A stretch of DNA of 64,000 nucleotides, taken from the NCBI GenBank assembly GCA_019096195.1, contig JAGTXK010000055.1, forward strand, positions 620,001 to 684,000. The letters run 5' to 3'. The notes beneath the pieces are model-generated. The model searched no databases, was not told where the DNA came from, and saw only the letters and a list, made by a program, of their open reading frames with translations. Source of the DNA: Boletus sp. NGJ (taxonomy: Eukaryota > Basidiomycota > Agaricomycetes > Boletales > Boletaceae). Numbering within the stretch: the stretch's first letter is position 1; every line of letters starts with the position of its first letter. Made by a program: the position numbers and the translations under genes. Below, piece after piece: positions 22,899 to 37,527 of this stretch.

Positions 22899-25800
22899 AT
22901 GAGTCAGCATGTTGTGATGATGACGCACCAGTCGGACCGATTTCTGGATATAGCAAGTGGACGGATTCGAGTACAGTACGGCTTGGTCAACTCGTTCCAC
23001 GATGCTCTCCGCCCGTCCCATGCAGCTCCTTCTCTCCCTCCCCGACTTGTCCCCCATCCCAATGCCTACCCCCTCCCCCTCCCCCTCCCCCTCCCCCTCC
23101 CGCTTTCGACGACACATCTCCTTCTACACCACACCACCCAATCCTCCCTCCTCCCCCTGCCACATCCATCCCCAAGCACGGCCCTCTCTACGACCTCAAA
23201 CGTTTCCTCAACCACCACATCCCACATCCACACCATCACCCTGCATCCTCATCCTCCTCCCAGCACAGCTCCCCAAACTCAACAACACCTCACACCCCAG
23301 CCGAGCCACAGCATCAACGCAGAGGCCTCGACTTTGACACATCCGTTATCGACGTCGTCCCAGCACTCGTCCCTCCAGATCATTCCACCCCAAAGGAAAA
23401 GGATCACCCACACCATCTCTTCTCCACCTTCATCAACAAGGCCCTCAACCACAGAGACAAGTCAAAGGACAAGGATCCCCACAAAGATAAGCACCATCCC
23501 TCTTTTCTCGCACCAGAACCACCCTCTCCCTCCTCTACCATCTCCTCAAAACGTCCCTCCCCCTCCCCCCCCTCCACTCCGGAGCTACCCGCTACCTCCA
23601 CCTTCTTCCATCCCGTCCCCTCCCTCTCATCCGCAACACACGCCCACCTCTCCAAAAAGTACGGCAAGTGGGGCCGTGTACTCGGCTCCGGTGCAGGTGG
23701 AACCGTCCGTCTCATCCGTGGCCGTGCAAAGTCGGGAGGCGCAGTATTTGCTGTGAAAGAGTTCCGTCCCCGTCGCACAGGTGAAACCGAGCGCGAGTAC
23801 GAGAAAAAGGTGCGTGCCGAATTCTGCGTCGGCGCTTGCTTGAAGCACGTCAACGTCATCGAAACCGTCGACATCGTCTGCGATCATGGTCATTATTACG
23901 AGGTATCTCTCCCCCATCTCCTACCCTCATCCTCCCCCTCATCCTCGTCAGGTCATGGAATACGCCCCATACGACCTCTTCTCCGTCGTCATGTCCGCCA
24001 AGATGCTCCGTCCAGAAATCTTTTGTGTCTTCCGCCAGATATGCAACGGCGTTGCCTATCTCCACTCCTTGGGTCTCGCCCATCGGGATCTCAAACTCGA
24101 CAACTGCGTCCTCACTCGCGGCGACGTCGTCAAACTCATCGACTTTGGTACCGCAGTCGTCTTTGCATACCCTGGATCACACATGGGTGGCTCGGTTCCC
24201 GATCCTTCGGGGGCCGCCCAGGTTACGAACCCTCCCGTTATGGGATACATGGGCACTCAGCCAGACGCCCCCGCGCCACACACGCACGCACGCCTAATCA
24301 AGGCATCTGGGATTGTGGGCAGCGACCCGTATCTCGCCCCCGAGGTCCTCTCTGGCAGCAGTTATGATCCACGCAAGACAGACGTCTGGAGCGTTGGCAT
24401 TATCTTTGTGAGTTTTCTCGGTTTCATGTTCTGATGCTTCCGTACGGCTCTGCCGTTGTTGCTGCGGGTAAACGTGCCCCACCGCAGTACTTTTGTGCCA
24501 AGATGGCCGGTTCTATATGATGACGGCACGGGTCTAGCCTTGGGCTATTCAATCCATTTCATGGTCTCGTAAACCCAGTGCTCACCAAGAACAGGTGTGC
24601 ATGATCCTGCGGCGCTTTCCCTGGGCGGTTCCCGATCGCGAACGGGATACATCTTTCCGCGCCTTCCTCGAAGCAGAAGGTGAAAACCCATTCGAATCGC
24701 ATAAATCGCGTTCTAGCCGCTCGAACCCTCGTGCCCGCAAGGGTACAAACAAGTTTGGCCCCTCGGATGCAACTTCAGCATCCAACGCGTCCTCCACCTT
24801 GACCGTACCGTCAGCGAACAGTCCACCTGCTTCAGCTCCAAGTGGTGTGTACTCACCCACTTGAATCCCGCTCTCGTGCTGAATCTTGTGCGATCTATTC
24901 GTTGCAGAACATGCGAGCTCGCTTGCGCCTTCCTCGCTTCTGCCTGACGATGCTAAATCTCTCCTCAGCATGACGAGCAGATTTACCGAAAGCACCTACC
25001 CTTACCCACCTACGATTGTCTCTACCAACTCGCGCTCCCGTTCTGGCTCCGCATCGCATGCTTCCTCTTCCGGTGCAGACGACGACGAGCGGCGACATGA
25101 GAAAACAACCAGGTTGACGAAGCAAACGCTGTTGAGTCCCGGACAAAGTACCAGGGCCGTAACCCTTCCCGCACCAGGACAAGAGCACCAGATCGATGGT
25201 GCTATTGGAGACCGTGAAGTCTTGGGGCTTGGTCGGCCAGGGTCGTCGACCGAGAGTCTGCCTGCGCATAGCGCGCTACTCGGTAATGGCGTTCAGTCGG
25301 GTGCTCCCCCAACGATCAGCACTGCAATCGTCTGTACGGAGGAAGCTGTGGCGCGCTTGGAACAATTGTATCCGTCATCGCCAAAGCTCCAGCCGCAACA
25401 ATTCCCGTCTTCGGAACTGCAGCCGAGCCGCCCAGCACCATCCCCTCCAACGTCTCAGCCCGGTTCTCTACCGCAGATGGAGTCCCAGCAGGCTTCAAAG
25501 CCTGAAGCTCAAAAGAGAACCCCACGCAAACGCGCTGTCTCGCGTACCTCCCCCAACTCTGTTTTCCGTCTACTTCCTCGTGAAACCAGACCTATACTCC
25601 GTCGTATGTTATGCTTTGATCCGAAAGCTCGTACGACAATGGGCCAGCTCCTTTGGGGGCGAGGTGGCGGAGACGGCATCATTGCGCTCGAGGAGGGCGA
25701 AAAGTGTGGTTGCGAGAGGGATCGGGTATCCGAGGACAACGACGAGGACGGCGACGAGGACGACCACGATGACGACGGTCAGGACAGCGATGAAGAGTAC

Positions 25801-25923
25801 GATGAAGACCTTGGGGATTCTTGGGTCAGAGGCATCGATTCCTGTACAGAGAAGGCAGAGCCTACGCATGTGCACGTTCGCATCCCGGCGGACGAGAAGT
25901 CTAGCAAGAGGCGGTTCTTCTGA
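22899..25923 (+). CDS. HAL-family Ser/Thr protein kinase (Sat4/Hal4/Npr1-like)
   Basis: Fungus-specific kinase family that controls ion and nutrient transporters at the plasma membrane. The long N-terminus is disordered and Pro/Ser/His-rich, with the conserved [18 protein letters not shown] block. The kinase domain shows the G-loop GSGAGGTVR, the lysine in [26 protein letters not shown] (HRD), IDFGTA (DFG), [12 protein letters not shown] (APE) and DVWSVGIIF, then [17 protein letters not shown] large Ser-rich insert separates this from [20 protein letters not shown], and an acidic Asp/Glu run precedes the end. No ATG exists in the kinase frame upstream. A 50 nt intron (22976-23025, GTACGG...ATGCAG) joins an exon starting at ATG 22899 (MSQHVV) to SFSPSPT in frame, so I use that start; 22917 is an alternative. 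Confidence 0.87.
23069..23102 (+). repeat. (CCCCCT)n hexanucleotide microsatellite in the HAL kinase N-terminus
   Basis: Roughly five and a half tandem copies of a C5T-type hexamer. In the kinase frame it encodes a run of about ten prolines. The unit is a multiple of three, so length changes would alter the proline run without shifting the frame. Confidence 0.85.
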
Positions 25924-26688
25924 GTTCTCCGGCGCAGAGGAAGGCGTGGAGAAACAGCAGCAACAAAGCTAACCTTTTTTTTTTTTCTTGTAAGCCTCGC
26001 CAAGTCCTCGCGGATCGATGGTTCTTGTTGTTGATCGATCTATGTCCCACTATCGATCGTCTATCATTCCGTTGTCACCATGCTGTTGATGTCCTCCCCT
26101 GGCAATTCAAACCCGACCGCTGTCCCACCTACATGCGTCCCGCCTGCTGCTGTGCTCATCTCGCCTCTTCCACTTTTATTCGCTGCCAGAACTCCTGGCC
26201 ACTCATAGCCGAACAGTGGCGCTCTTTTTCTCTTTTGTTGTAGATCTAATTCACTTTTCGCGTTTGATTCCACCATTCCACGCTTTCCAGGGCGACGTTT
26301 CGTTCAGCCTCACGCACCATCTTTTGCCATTTCCTATCACTCTACACTAGTGCCGCTATTTAACCACATTACAACCACAAGCAATTATTTCGAAGCAGAA
26401 GGAAAACCAGAACAGTTATATCGTATGTTTAGTACGCCATTCACACTCTATACGAGCTGGAATATATAAAGTACATGGAGGATATCGATATCTTTGCTTG
26501 ACTTGTTTCAATATGATATGCCGTATATAGATGCTTTTTACGCAGACGCGCACTTGCACCGACGCTCTACCACCGAAAAAAGAACGGGCGACGCACGCTG
26601 CCTAGCCGCCGTGAACGACATACACAAAATCTTGCTAGACACGGTTCAGTGCAAGAAAGGAGCATCCAGATATACCGACGCGGACACG
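25924..26688. other. Intergenic: HAL kinase 3' region and ARG4 promoter
   Basis: Contains a T13 run shortly after the kinase stop (about 25976-25988) and a TATA-like TATATAAAG at about 26463. I looked for a canonical Gcn4 site (TGACTCA), which often controls arginine genes, and did not see one. No gene recognised. Confidence 0.4.
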
Positions 26689-28509
<1,821 letters not shown>

Positions 28510-29511
28510 TACGTGTGCTGGGAGCGGAAAGCGGTGTATGAGGGAAGCGATGCAGAAGCCGATTGCAACAATGTCGTATGGTACTTATGATCATGGTTTG
28601 ACCGGATCCCCAGACATTTTCTGCTGCATGCATCCTCGCCTGGCCTCTGCACGGTCCCAGTGACTCGACGCCATCCACTACACATCGAGTTTTTGGGAGA
28701 CACCTTAGGGAAGCGATTGCACTGTCGGGTGTGACGGGGTGGGAGTAGTTCGTTTCCTAGCATGCTCGGCTTCTCGCGAAAGAATGCTTTGGCAACGACA
28801 ATGAGAATATCGTATCGATCCGTTTCCGGTGTTCGAAAATAATCCTGTGGCTAGTTGGTGCCCGGTTCCAAGTCTTGGCCATTCATCGGGCTCGCAAGTC
28901 GCTTGGGTAACTCTCGCGCCTGTGCTTCGGTGTACCGCATCTTGTACACGAGCGCCACTGAAGTCGCGTTAGAACAGAGTTTTGAGCGTCACCATGGCGT
29001 GGTCACCAGACAGAGCTCCACGTGCGAGATTCGATACACAGGTGGGGCGCGACCTGATACGATATATAGGTTGAGCGGTATTGGGCACGTAGCCTACTGC
29101 GTCCACGGCGTGACGCAGCCGGGTACCTGTGGGTCTTGGATACATTCTTGACTGCGCATGTGAGGTAATGCCTGTGCAAAAAACAGTCAGAAGAAAAGCA
29201 CAGCCGAATGCGTTGGGTCGCGGTGTGAGCTAGCCTCAGCTGTTGGAGGTCCACCATGCTCGCATTCATTATCTGCGACGAATCAGACTCAACATGATTT
29301 TGCAAGCCAGTCAAGGAGGTAATTTGACAGGTCCAACCGCAGGGACAAAAGCGGTGTTGGTTGTTTGTGGTCATTTGTTGCAACGCGTGAAGTCGACATT
29401 CCGCAACTAAAAAAAGAGGGACTGCAGTATCGATAGGCTGTCCACCCACAGAAACCAACTAATCTCACTGTTTTCCCCACTCTCGCACATCCACTTTTGA
29501 CGACATTAACC
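28510..29511. other. Intergenic: ARG4 3' region and SSO1 promoter
   Basis: About 1 kb with no family-like open frame on either strand. Short frames at 28855-29151 (plus) and 29003-29458 (minus) overlap and resemble nothing known. Pyrimidine-rich DNA precedes the SSO1 start. Confidence 0.4.
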
Positions 29512-30897
29512 ATGGATAGATTAGCAGCAATGAGAGTCAGTATTCCTTTCGCCGCTCTGTCGACACCGTACTGAGCGTTTCCTCACCTCGTGTAGGCCCA
29601 GCAACAGGGCAGGTGAGCACAACGTTCCTTCACACACTCGAGAACGTACTCCTGATGACCTACACGCTCAGCCAATATCGAGCGAATCCATATGCCCGAC
29701 AGGACGACACTGCGTACGAGATGTCCGAAGTCAGGGACAGCACGGCCAACCTCACCGCTGGCGTAGGCGGGGCAGACGCAAGCGACGCAATGGGTGCCTT
29801 TTATGCTGAAGTACGTGTGTTGTTCTCTAGACATGCGTAACCCTCAACTCGTTGTTGCCTTGCTCTCCCCCTCCTTGTAACTTTGTGTTTTCGTGTCTTC
29901 ATTCTTAAATGCCGCATAGATATCTTCCATCCAAGACAGTATCAAGACGTTCAACGCCAGCATTGCGCGGATCGACGAGTTTCACTCACGGTCGTTGAAT
30001 AACACCGACGATGCGGCTGCCCAGCGAAATGCTGCCCAATTGGCAGAACTCGTGGAGGAAACAAGTGCCTTGAGCACGACGTTGAAACGGCGTGTTCAGG
30101 CGTTGGAGAGGCAACCTGCAAGTGGACGGGATGGTCAGATTCGAAAACAGCAGGTGAGAACCAAGGGAAAGGGGCAGAGATGATACTGACGACTGGCTTT
30201 CTTCCAGACGGCGTTTGTCAAGTCCAAATTCGTGGATGCAATTCAAAACTACCAACAGGTGGAACAACAGTACCGACAAAAGTACAAGCAGCGGATGGAG
30301 AGGCAATTCAAAATTGGTGAGTTCTAGCTTGTGTCCTTTGCGTGTGAAGGCTGACTCGGATGTGTTTAGTCAAACCGGATGCGACACCGGAGGAGATACG
30401 GGCAGTGGTGAACGATGAATCTGGTGGCCAGATATTCAGTCAAGCTGTAAGTGGTCGCAGTATGCATTCTGATATCCGCGCCGACTCGAATTAGTTGATG
30501 AACTCGAACCGCTATGGTGAATCAAGAGCTGCCTACAGAGAGGTGCAAGAACGGCATCAGGACATCCAGCGCATCGAGCAAACTATCGCAGAACTCGCGC
30601 AGCTTTTCAATGACGTACGTTGTGCAAGAATGTCTGGTGCATGTCACTGACCTTTGCTTCTTTGTGCAGATGAGCATCATGGTAGAGCAACAGAGTGACA
30701 TGATAGACAACATTGAAACAACCGCGGCGAGTGTCGAAAAGGACATGGAAGCAGGGGTTGGCCACACAGACAAGGCCATCGGTTCTGCTCGTGCCGCAAG
30801 AAAAAAGCGGTGGATCTGCTTCTTCCTTACACTCATCATCCTTGCCATCGTCGCCATCATTCTCGCGGTTGTTATTACTAACAACATGAAGAAGTAG
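29512..30897 (+). CDS. SSO1: Plasma-membrane t-SNARE syntaxin (Sso1-like)
   Basis: Qa-SNARE for exocytic vesicle fusion at the plasma membrane. Starts MDRLAAMR with an early intron, then QYRANPYARQDDTAYEMSEV. The Habc three-helix domain includes IQDSIKTFNASIARIDEFHS and a coiled region ending in QYRQKYKQRMERQFKIVKPD with ATPEEIRAVVNDE. The SNARE motif contains IEQTIAELAQLFNDMSIMVE and QQSDMIDNIETT, with the central zero-layer glutamine expected in a Qa-SNARE. A single C-terminal membrane anchor (WICFFLTLIILAIVAIILAV) ends in NNMKK. The gene has six or so introns. It converges, across a 4.25 kb gap, with OS-9. Confidence 0.94.
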
Positions 30898-33800
30898 GCC
30901 AGTCGCCCGATTGCTGCGCGCATCGTATGCTTTGCCTCGGGATTATGACCTCTTCTCCTTTCTTTTTCAATGAATCTCATTGGACAACATGTTGCCTTTT
31001 TTGTTTGCTCGTCGTCTTAATGGCGGCATGCCACTCCTTTGGACTGGACTGACAACTCGTCGCAAATTGCTCACTAGATCACCAATTCACACTGGGGTTT
31101 GTCTATAACCCCTACCATCCAGTCGTTTCCGTCTTCATTATTATCTACTTAATCGAATCTAGTTGGCAATGATTTGTGTCGTAGACATCCTGGAAATCGA
31201 CTAGTTTCTTCGTTATATTCGTTTTGGTCTCCTGACGGTCTCGAAACGTACCTTGCGGCGTGGGTCACCGCTAGCGTGTACCTTGAAATGTTGATCGGGG
31301 AGAAGATTTCCTGTGAGGGTCCATATTCCGATCGTGCATTATGAATGTCGACGCCGTCGAGAAAGTAACTGGCGGGATCCCTCCTACGTTCGTCTAAACG
31401 CGGCAGGATCCAACGTATACATATCTCCGTGCCATTCATGTAGGCACTACATAAACACGACTTGGACTTCTAAGAGCAGGGCATCCAGGCCGAGGCTGGA
31501 AATGTTCGACGTGCAATCAAGACCGATGATGGATCATGCTACCCTGACTAGCATAATTATACGAGTACCTACTTTATCACGGCTCAAGCGCCATCTCCTG
31601 GGGCCAAGGTACCATCAACGTCAACGAACCTGAAGCATCGTCTCAGGTTCGCCGACAGAGTGTCGCTTCGCATGGCCTCCGCCAGCATCCACAAGTATGG
31701 GTGGGGTGATGACCGGGTACTTTTTCTTGTCGTGGAAAGGACTGCCCGCGCGTATCCCCCGTCATTGAAACGAGTCCCACATCACTTGGGCGACTCCCGC
31801 AGGCTAGTAATCCAGGGAATAGATTAATTTCAAGGCCATCTATAGACAAAAGTCAAGGCTAAAAGTTCCTTTTGACAAGTGGAATTTAATCTATTCACCG
31901 GATTATTGCATAAGCTCACAGAAAGTCATTCCATGACAGCAACCGATGAGGAACGACACGTTTTGACAGGCATGGAAAGGTCTTGTTCTAGAATTGAAAT
32001 ATATGGACCTGGCGTGACATCAACGCAGGGGTATGTTTGAAGTGCCCAATACCAGCAACCAGCACCTTGTGATGTCTCAGTCGTGATGGTGCTTTGGGAA
32101 TGATTCCGACCTAAATGAATATTTTACGAGCAAGTCACCCACTCACGATAGTGTCAGATGTCATTCTGAAAGTATAGGGTCTATACAACTGGTACCTTGA
32201 TCAGAGCCACCCATCAGATAGGATGAATAAAAAGGCGATGAAATATGTATTCACAAGAGAGAGCGAATGCGCGTCGCTTCGATGTGTCACAGAGGTGAAA
32301 CTGGACGTGATTATTTAAATTTAGCCTGCAGCACAACTTACTCAATGTTGGAAAGCTCCACATGGGTGTCTGTCACCAAACAGTTGTTAGCGAATTCCAG
32401 CCGAAGGGGGCGTAGCTTATACAATCATATCAACATTCAAAAGGGGGAGGTGCCACTGACTTGCTTGTGATACAATAAACCCGCCTGGAGACATATGTAT
32501 AACGCACCCACGTTCTACGGTATCGACTGTAGCAGCTTGTTGGAGAGTGAGACAATCAAGATCAAAAGAAGCGGATCAAATATGGACTTGTGCGCACATG
32601 TTGTCGACGCTAGCGATTATCTGTCTGTGACACGACAAACGGGGTCCCGAAAACGCCGGAAGTCTACAGGATGTTGTCCGGTGAGTTGCACACTCCATGA
32701 TAAACTTGGGTGCGCGAGTCCCAAGCGAAAGGGCTATGTGGTTTCGCATTGAATGGGCACTCTTCCATCAAGGAAGACATTCACAGAGGCCGATCCAGAT
32801 CATGGACGAGACAGGTGGCATGCACGACCGGACCTCGTTTGAGCCCAGTTACGTTGCTAACTTGTCTTGAAACCTACGGACCAATGTGGTGACGGGTAGT
32901 TATGTTCGGACTTCACCGGAAAAGACAACTTGGAGTTGCTGGATCTACCCATAGTATACTGGGGTCCCTGGGCGACCTTGTGCAGGCTTTGAGAACGCAA
33001 GATATGAGTGATCAGGTCTGATCGTCTAATGAGAAGTGTATCAGAATACGGTCGACATGCCTAACCATCGTGATTCGTCGGCCACAGCTCCCAGATTCAA
33101 ACGTTTGAACCATCCCAGTTGTACAGAGATGGCAATGACAGATTCCCCTACATATTTGAGTTCCAAGGACGAATTAGTACAACCCCCGATGCACCACGCG
33201 GGTGCGCGGCGCGGAATCAAAAAATTAAATCCCTTGTCGTTATCACTTGGGCCCCCTGGCGCTTGGTTTTTAAGGAGGCTTTAAGGCATCCTGCGACGGT
33301 TTGGGAATTGTACACACCCCTTGAAAGATGGGTCAGACCAAGAGCGGTTTAGTGTACTATACTTCAGCGCTCCTAATCAGCGCATATCGCATCGCATCTC
33401 AAGACCAAACAAGCCTGGCAGTCTAACCCAGAAGCTGCCTTCGCGTTTTGTGCGCAGAGCGTTGCAGATGGTATGGTTTTTCTGCTCTTTGACATGAGAA
33501 GGGGGGCACCTGTTGCGGTGTCTCGGAACGCCCAATGAAACCGTGAGACAGCGAGTAGCGAATGGGATCAATCCCAATCCCGAGTCGTCAGTATCCCACC
33601 TCATGCGGGGTGGGGGACTCGGGCGAAAAATGTCTCAGGCTGGCAGTAATTTGGCAATTGGGTATCATGGGGTTATGCTGGCGAACGTTTGTCACACCGA
33701 TCCAACGCGAAAAGAAAAAGAAAAAACCCGTCTGAATACGGCCGAAGACACATGTTCAGCGCTGCTTCCCCATCATTAAATAATCAGGCAATAAAACCTT

Positions 33801-35149
33801 ATCTGACTATTTCCTCAAGGCCGTACGACCATCGTGGGCATGGGCGAGGTACTGCGCATCACGCCAGGACGTGAGAGAAATGAAGTAAATTCTGGAAGCA
33901 ACAGACCAAGTGGCAATGAGGGTGGCGCAATATCCTCTAAAATATTCGTGTTCACGTTTGCGTCGCGCTGTGGGAGGAAACTACTTGCTGCCTGTGTGCT
34001 TCAGGGGAAATTAATTGGGCCGCATGGCACAATAACGACAAGTTAACCACGGAGCCTTCCTCCCAAGTAGATCTAAACAATTCAATTTAATTTATGACAA
34101 GTCAGCACTACGAGCTGCACGCGGAAGATGGGATCCTCAGCACATGAGGCGCAACGTCAGGATAAAGGCGATCGGACGGACGCTTGAGCAAGTTGCGAGA
34201 AAGGGCGACGGCGAAATAACGAGGGGGCTAGACAATCAAATAAAAGGGTGCGAATTGGTCATACGGGAAATTACGCACTCACAACGATAAAATATCTGGC
34301 TAAAATCAATGCATTCTCAAAGGTGTACAGCCCGTAAGAACACACGAATCAAAGGCGACTGCGAGTACCGGAGGATAAGCATGCGATTATCGATAGCCAA
34401 GGCTGCGAGAGGCCCCCTGAGCCGCCACAGAAGGGCAAAATTTCCAGAGGTGGATGGACTGGTCATTCTTCTATGCCACTCTGTGACACTGTGATATATT
34501 TGCACTGTGTTCCGAAATATCGGAGGATGAAATGGGGCCTGCGTGTGAATTGACGTTGAGAAAACGTAGTAAAGTTAAATGATTGCGTGCCTCCAGCGAG
34601 ATGCGCTGATCCAGACGGAATAATGATAATGTCAGGCACTTTGGTGCGTTGCGGCGGGAATATGAGTAGCATTGACCACTGAGCCACTGGGTCGACACCT
34701 GAACTCGTGGCTCTTGGGTACACACACACAGACCAAAGCTTCCGCGCTTACGACTTGCGCCCACCCTGTGGTCTGTGCATAAAGTGGAATGATCAGGACT
34801 TGGGGGAAGCGGAACTACTTCAGGTGCGAGACCGCAAGTTAGCTCATACAATCACAATTCCGATTCGAGCGCCTGCAGAAAATCTATCAGTTGGCAATGG
34901 CTAAGTCGTACAGGAATTAGGACCGGCCACCGTCCGGGAAAAAAAACGCCACATTTGCACACTAGCCTGATCAGTGACCCAGTAAAATTGATGCGCCCAG
35001 CTTCATGACACGGATATGAACTGAATTCATGCCCCCCTCGCCCCCCTCAGGAGCTGCTCGCACCTTTTCCTGGAGGTCTAGACAGGATCTGACGCACAGT
35101 GATAGCATTCAGGCCATTGGACCGAACCAGATAACGGAGTCAACCCACA
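30898..35149. other. 4.25 kb gene-free stretch
   Basis: Lies between the 3' ends of two convergent genes (SSO1 and OS-9), so it need not contain a promoter. Open frames are all short (under about 130 codons), overlap on both strands and resemble no family. One 102 bp imperfect inverted repeat sits inside. I saw no reverse transcriptase, transposase or long terminal repeat. At over four kilobases it is by far the emptiest part of an otherwise dense window. Confidence 0.5.
31806..31907. repeat. 102 bp imperfect inverted repeat, possible MITE or hairpin
   Basis: The left arm (31806-31831, starting AGTAATCCAGGGAATAGATT) and the right arm (31882-31907, ending TCTATTCACCGGATTATT) are reverse complements at 22 of 26 positions. 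A spacer of about 50 bp separates them. The arms are A+T-rich. I see no clear target-site duplication. It could be a miniature inverted-repeat element, the relic of one, or a hairpin-forming transcript. Confidence 0.6.
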
Positions 35150-36876
35150 TTACGACTCGTCTCGTATGTTACGGGACCCATCCTCTTCTTCCCCTTCTTC
35201 CCAATCTTGATCGTTTTCCCTCCCTTTTCCCCCATCACGCTTCATATCGAACACTGCGTTTCGCAGCACGTCTGTTAAATGCGCATATTCTTCAGCAGTC
35301 ACATCGACATGCATCGCCCCATCCCTATTGCCGTCCATCGGTATTTCCTCCAGAATCTCAATGACAATTTCGCCAATTTCACCATCGAGGACGACTTGTG
35401 GGTTGTTGCCGCCGAGCCCTTGAACTTCAGGTGATTTCATCAAAGCTTCTACGGCCCGTTTCCATAACTCGCCCAATTGGCTATCACCTTTATCACCGGA
35501 GCTTGAGGCTAGTGGGCTCTGGGACGGTGCCGGTGTAGGTATATTGAAACGGGATTCGCGATTGGGAAGATGAAGGGGGTGGTCGGATTCATTCACATTC
35601 ACTTGCTCGCCCGTTGGTCTTTGTTCAAGCTGTGTTGACTCGGAAGGAGTGACCTGGTCAGAAGTTGTGTCGATGATTTCCCGGCAGCGGACGAGCGACT
35701 CGTCACGAGTTTCTAGGTGGGATCTAAATCCAGGTTCACCGCATAAGCGCGGCGTCTGTACCACGAGTACATAGGAACATGTTTTCGCTTCCCGGACAAG
35801 AAGTATGGAGTCGGTCATCGTCATCGAACAATGGAACTGATGACGATTGATCAGACAGTTCCTGGGCGACGAACTGATCCAAATTACCTGAACTTCGACT
35901 TGACGAGGTTTCCCAGTTTTATCGCAGAACGTACCATCACCCCATCGTTGGACAAGGTAACGAGAACCTGGACCATGTGCCACCTCCAAATTTGCAGCCT
36001 GGGGAAGTTGATCAGCGACGACCACGTCCGCTCCGCTGTCCGATGCGACTGGGGAGCGACCCAGCGTGAATGCTTCCCACTGAACAAATCTTAGAACGTG
36101 TTTTCAAAGAGATCGTGGAAACTTGCCTGTGTGTCCTCAACAGGCTCATATGGCCCTGATTACATGGTAACATTTTGAGCATGCCATATAATAAATCAAA
36201 ACATGTATTACCTGTGGGTAGTTGTGTGGGAGCGAGCTCTTTAAATTGTCTGATTTCCTTGTTATGACAATAAGAATACGTGAACCAGGTTTGTCGATGC
36301 TAACGGGAGAAATCAGAATCAACCGCGCCTCCAGATACGATGACCGCACATAAAGACATTTCCCAGACAAAGGCTGAAGTAGTGACCAGCTATTACGGAG
36401 TGTTGCGTCACCATCAAAGTGTTCCGTCGCAGCGCCCGCATCACGTGCGGGAGGAATGAGGCAAAGAAACTCATTGTCCGGGCCAATTTTCATGTGTTGG
36501 AGAGAATAACCCGAGGTGTCGAACTGCGCTACGTCCCAGCCACGTCAGTTTAGCGACCACGTAGATACACGTCAAACATACAGACATTAGGTGGGTCGTG
36601 AAAGGTTCCAGTTTCAGAACTACCTATTTCCTTCACGCTGGCCTGGGAGTACCACGCAGGTGGGTCCCATGGTTCCCCAAGGAACTCCTGCTCGCCGCCC
36701 CGTAAGCCGTCCTGGATCCAGCGTTGCGCGGTTTCATTCAAGACGGGGATGTCGTTGAGAAAGGTGACGCGATACTTTGGGAATGCATAAAGATCCTCAG
36801 GGCCAGAGTAGAGTAAACGCGCTCTCCCCAGCACGATGTGCGAAACGGCGAGGATGGCAAGAGTTGAGGGTCTCAT
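35150..36876 (-). CDS. YOS9: OS-9/Yos9-like ER lectin with MRH domain
   Basis: ER-lumen lectin that reads trimmed mannose on misfolded glycoproteins and hands them to the Hrd1 ERAD ligase. A signal peptide is evident (MRPSTLAILAVSHIVLGRA), followed by LLYSGPEDLYAFPKYRVTFL, a block shared by fungal homologues. The MRH domain shows LVQRWGDGTFCDKTGKPR and, after an intron, FHCSMTMTDSILLVREAKTC with YVLVVQTPRLCGEPGF; cysteines and the mannose-pocket Arg/Glu/Tyr positions are in place. The tail is Ser/Thr-rich then acidic (DWEEGEEEDGS) and ends IRDES. No HDEL-type retention signal is present, unlike budding-yeast Yos9. Start at 36874-36876 was chosen for the signal peptide. Several introns; borders in the middle only partly checked. 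Confidence 0.87.
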
Positions 36877-37527
36877 CTGGAAGAACGGTAATATGGAGTG
36901 ACTCCTCTGTACTCGTGTCGTGGAAAGCTCGCTAATTATATCGCCGACTGAAGTGGGAGGCAAGCCGACCCCGCGGCCTGGAGCAACCAAAAAAATTAAA
37001 TAAATAAAGAGGATGCCTTCCTGCAGTAGTCTCAGACTGCCGCTGATTGTCTGGCTTTTTCTGCGGATGCATACGTTGTTTAGTTAAGGTTTTCGCGAGG
37101 AGGCCACGCAACCGCCAATCGCCGATCGGCGTGTTGCATTTATGCTTGTACATTTTCTGAAGAGGCTGGTCTCCAACGTTGATCAGGCCCTGCGTTGCGG
37201 TGAAGTGGTGACAATCTCCCTGAGAGCGACGAATTTTCAGCGTGCTTCGTCGGCATATTTACGTACGTATTCCCCCGAATATCAGGGGTTTAAAATCTTC
37301 TAACAGATTGCCCGACGATAATAATAAATCCTAGTTTTGGCCAGAATTCCACGCGAGGGAAACAATTGCAATGCACGTCCCAACTATATTCGGTAGGGGG
37401 GTAATATTCCGTTAAAACGAGGGCTTCACCCTTTCCCCGCTTTTCCTCTCTCCTCGACGCGGACGTCCTTCGCCTACAACCCGTCGTCGTCAAGCTCCCG
37501 TGATCACCATTCTCCACACATCCACGC
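36877..37527. promoter_or_regulatory. Divergent intergenic region, OS-9 and AT-hook genes
   Basis: 650 bp between two outward-facing starts. Contains an A/T-rich patch near 36989-37006 and no recognised gene. Promoter role inferred from position. Confidence 0.4.

Noticed and set aside
23404-23874. Minus-strand open frame over the HAL kinase N-terminus
   Set aside because: Antisense to a low-complexity Pro/Ser-coding region; no family resemblance.
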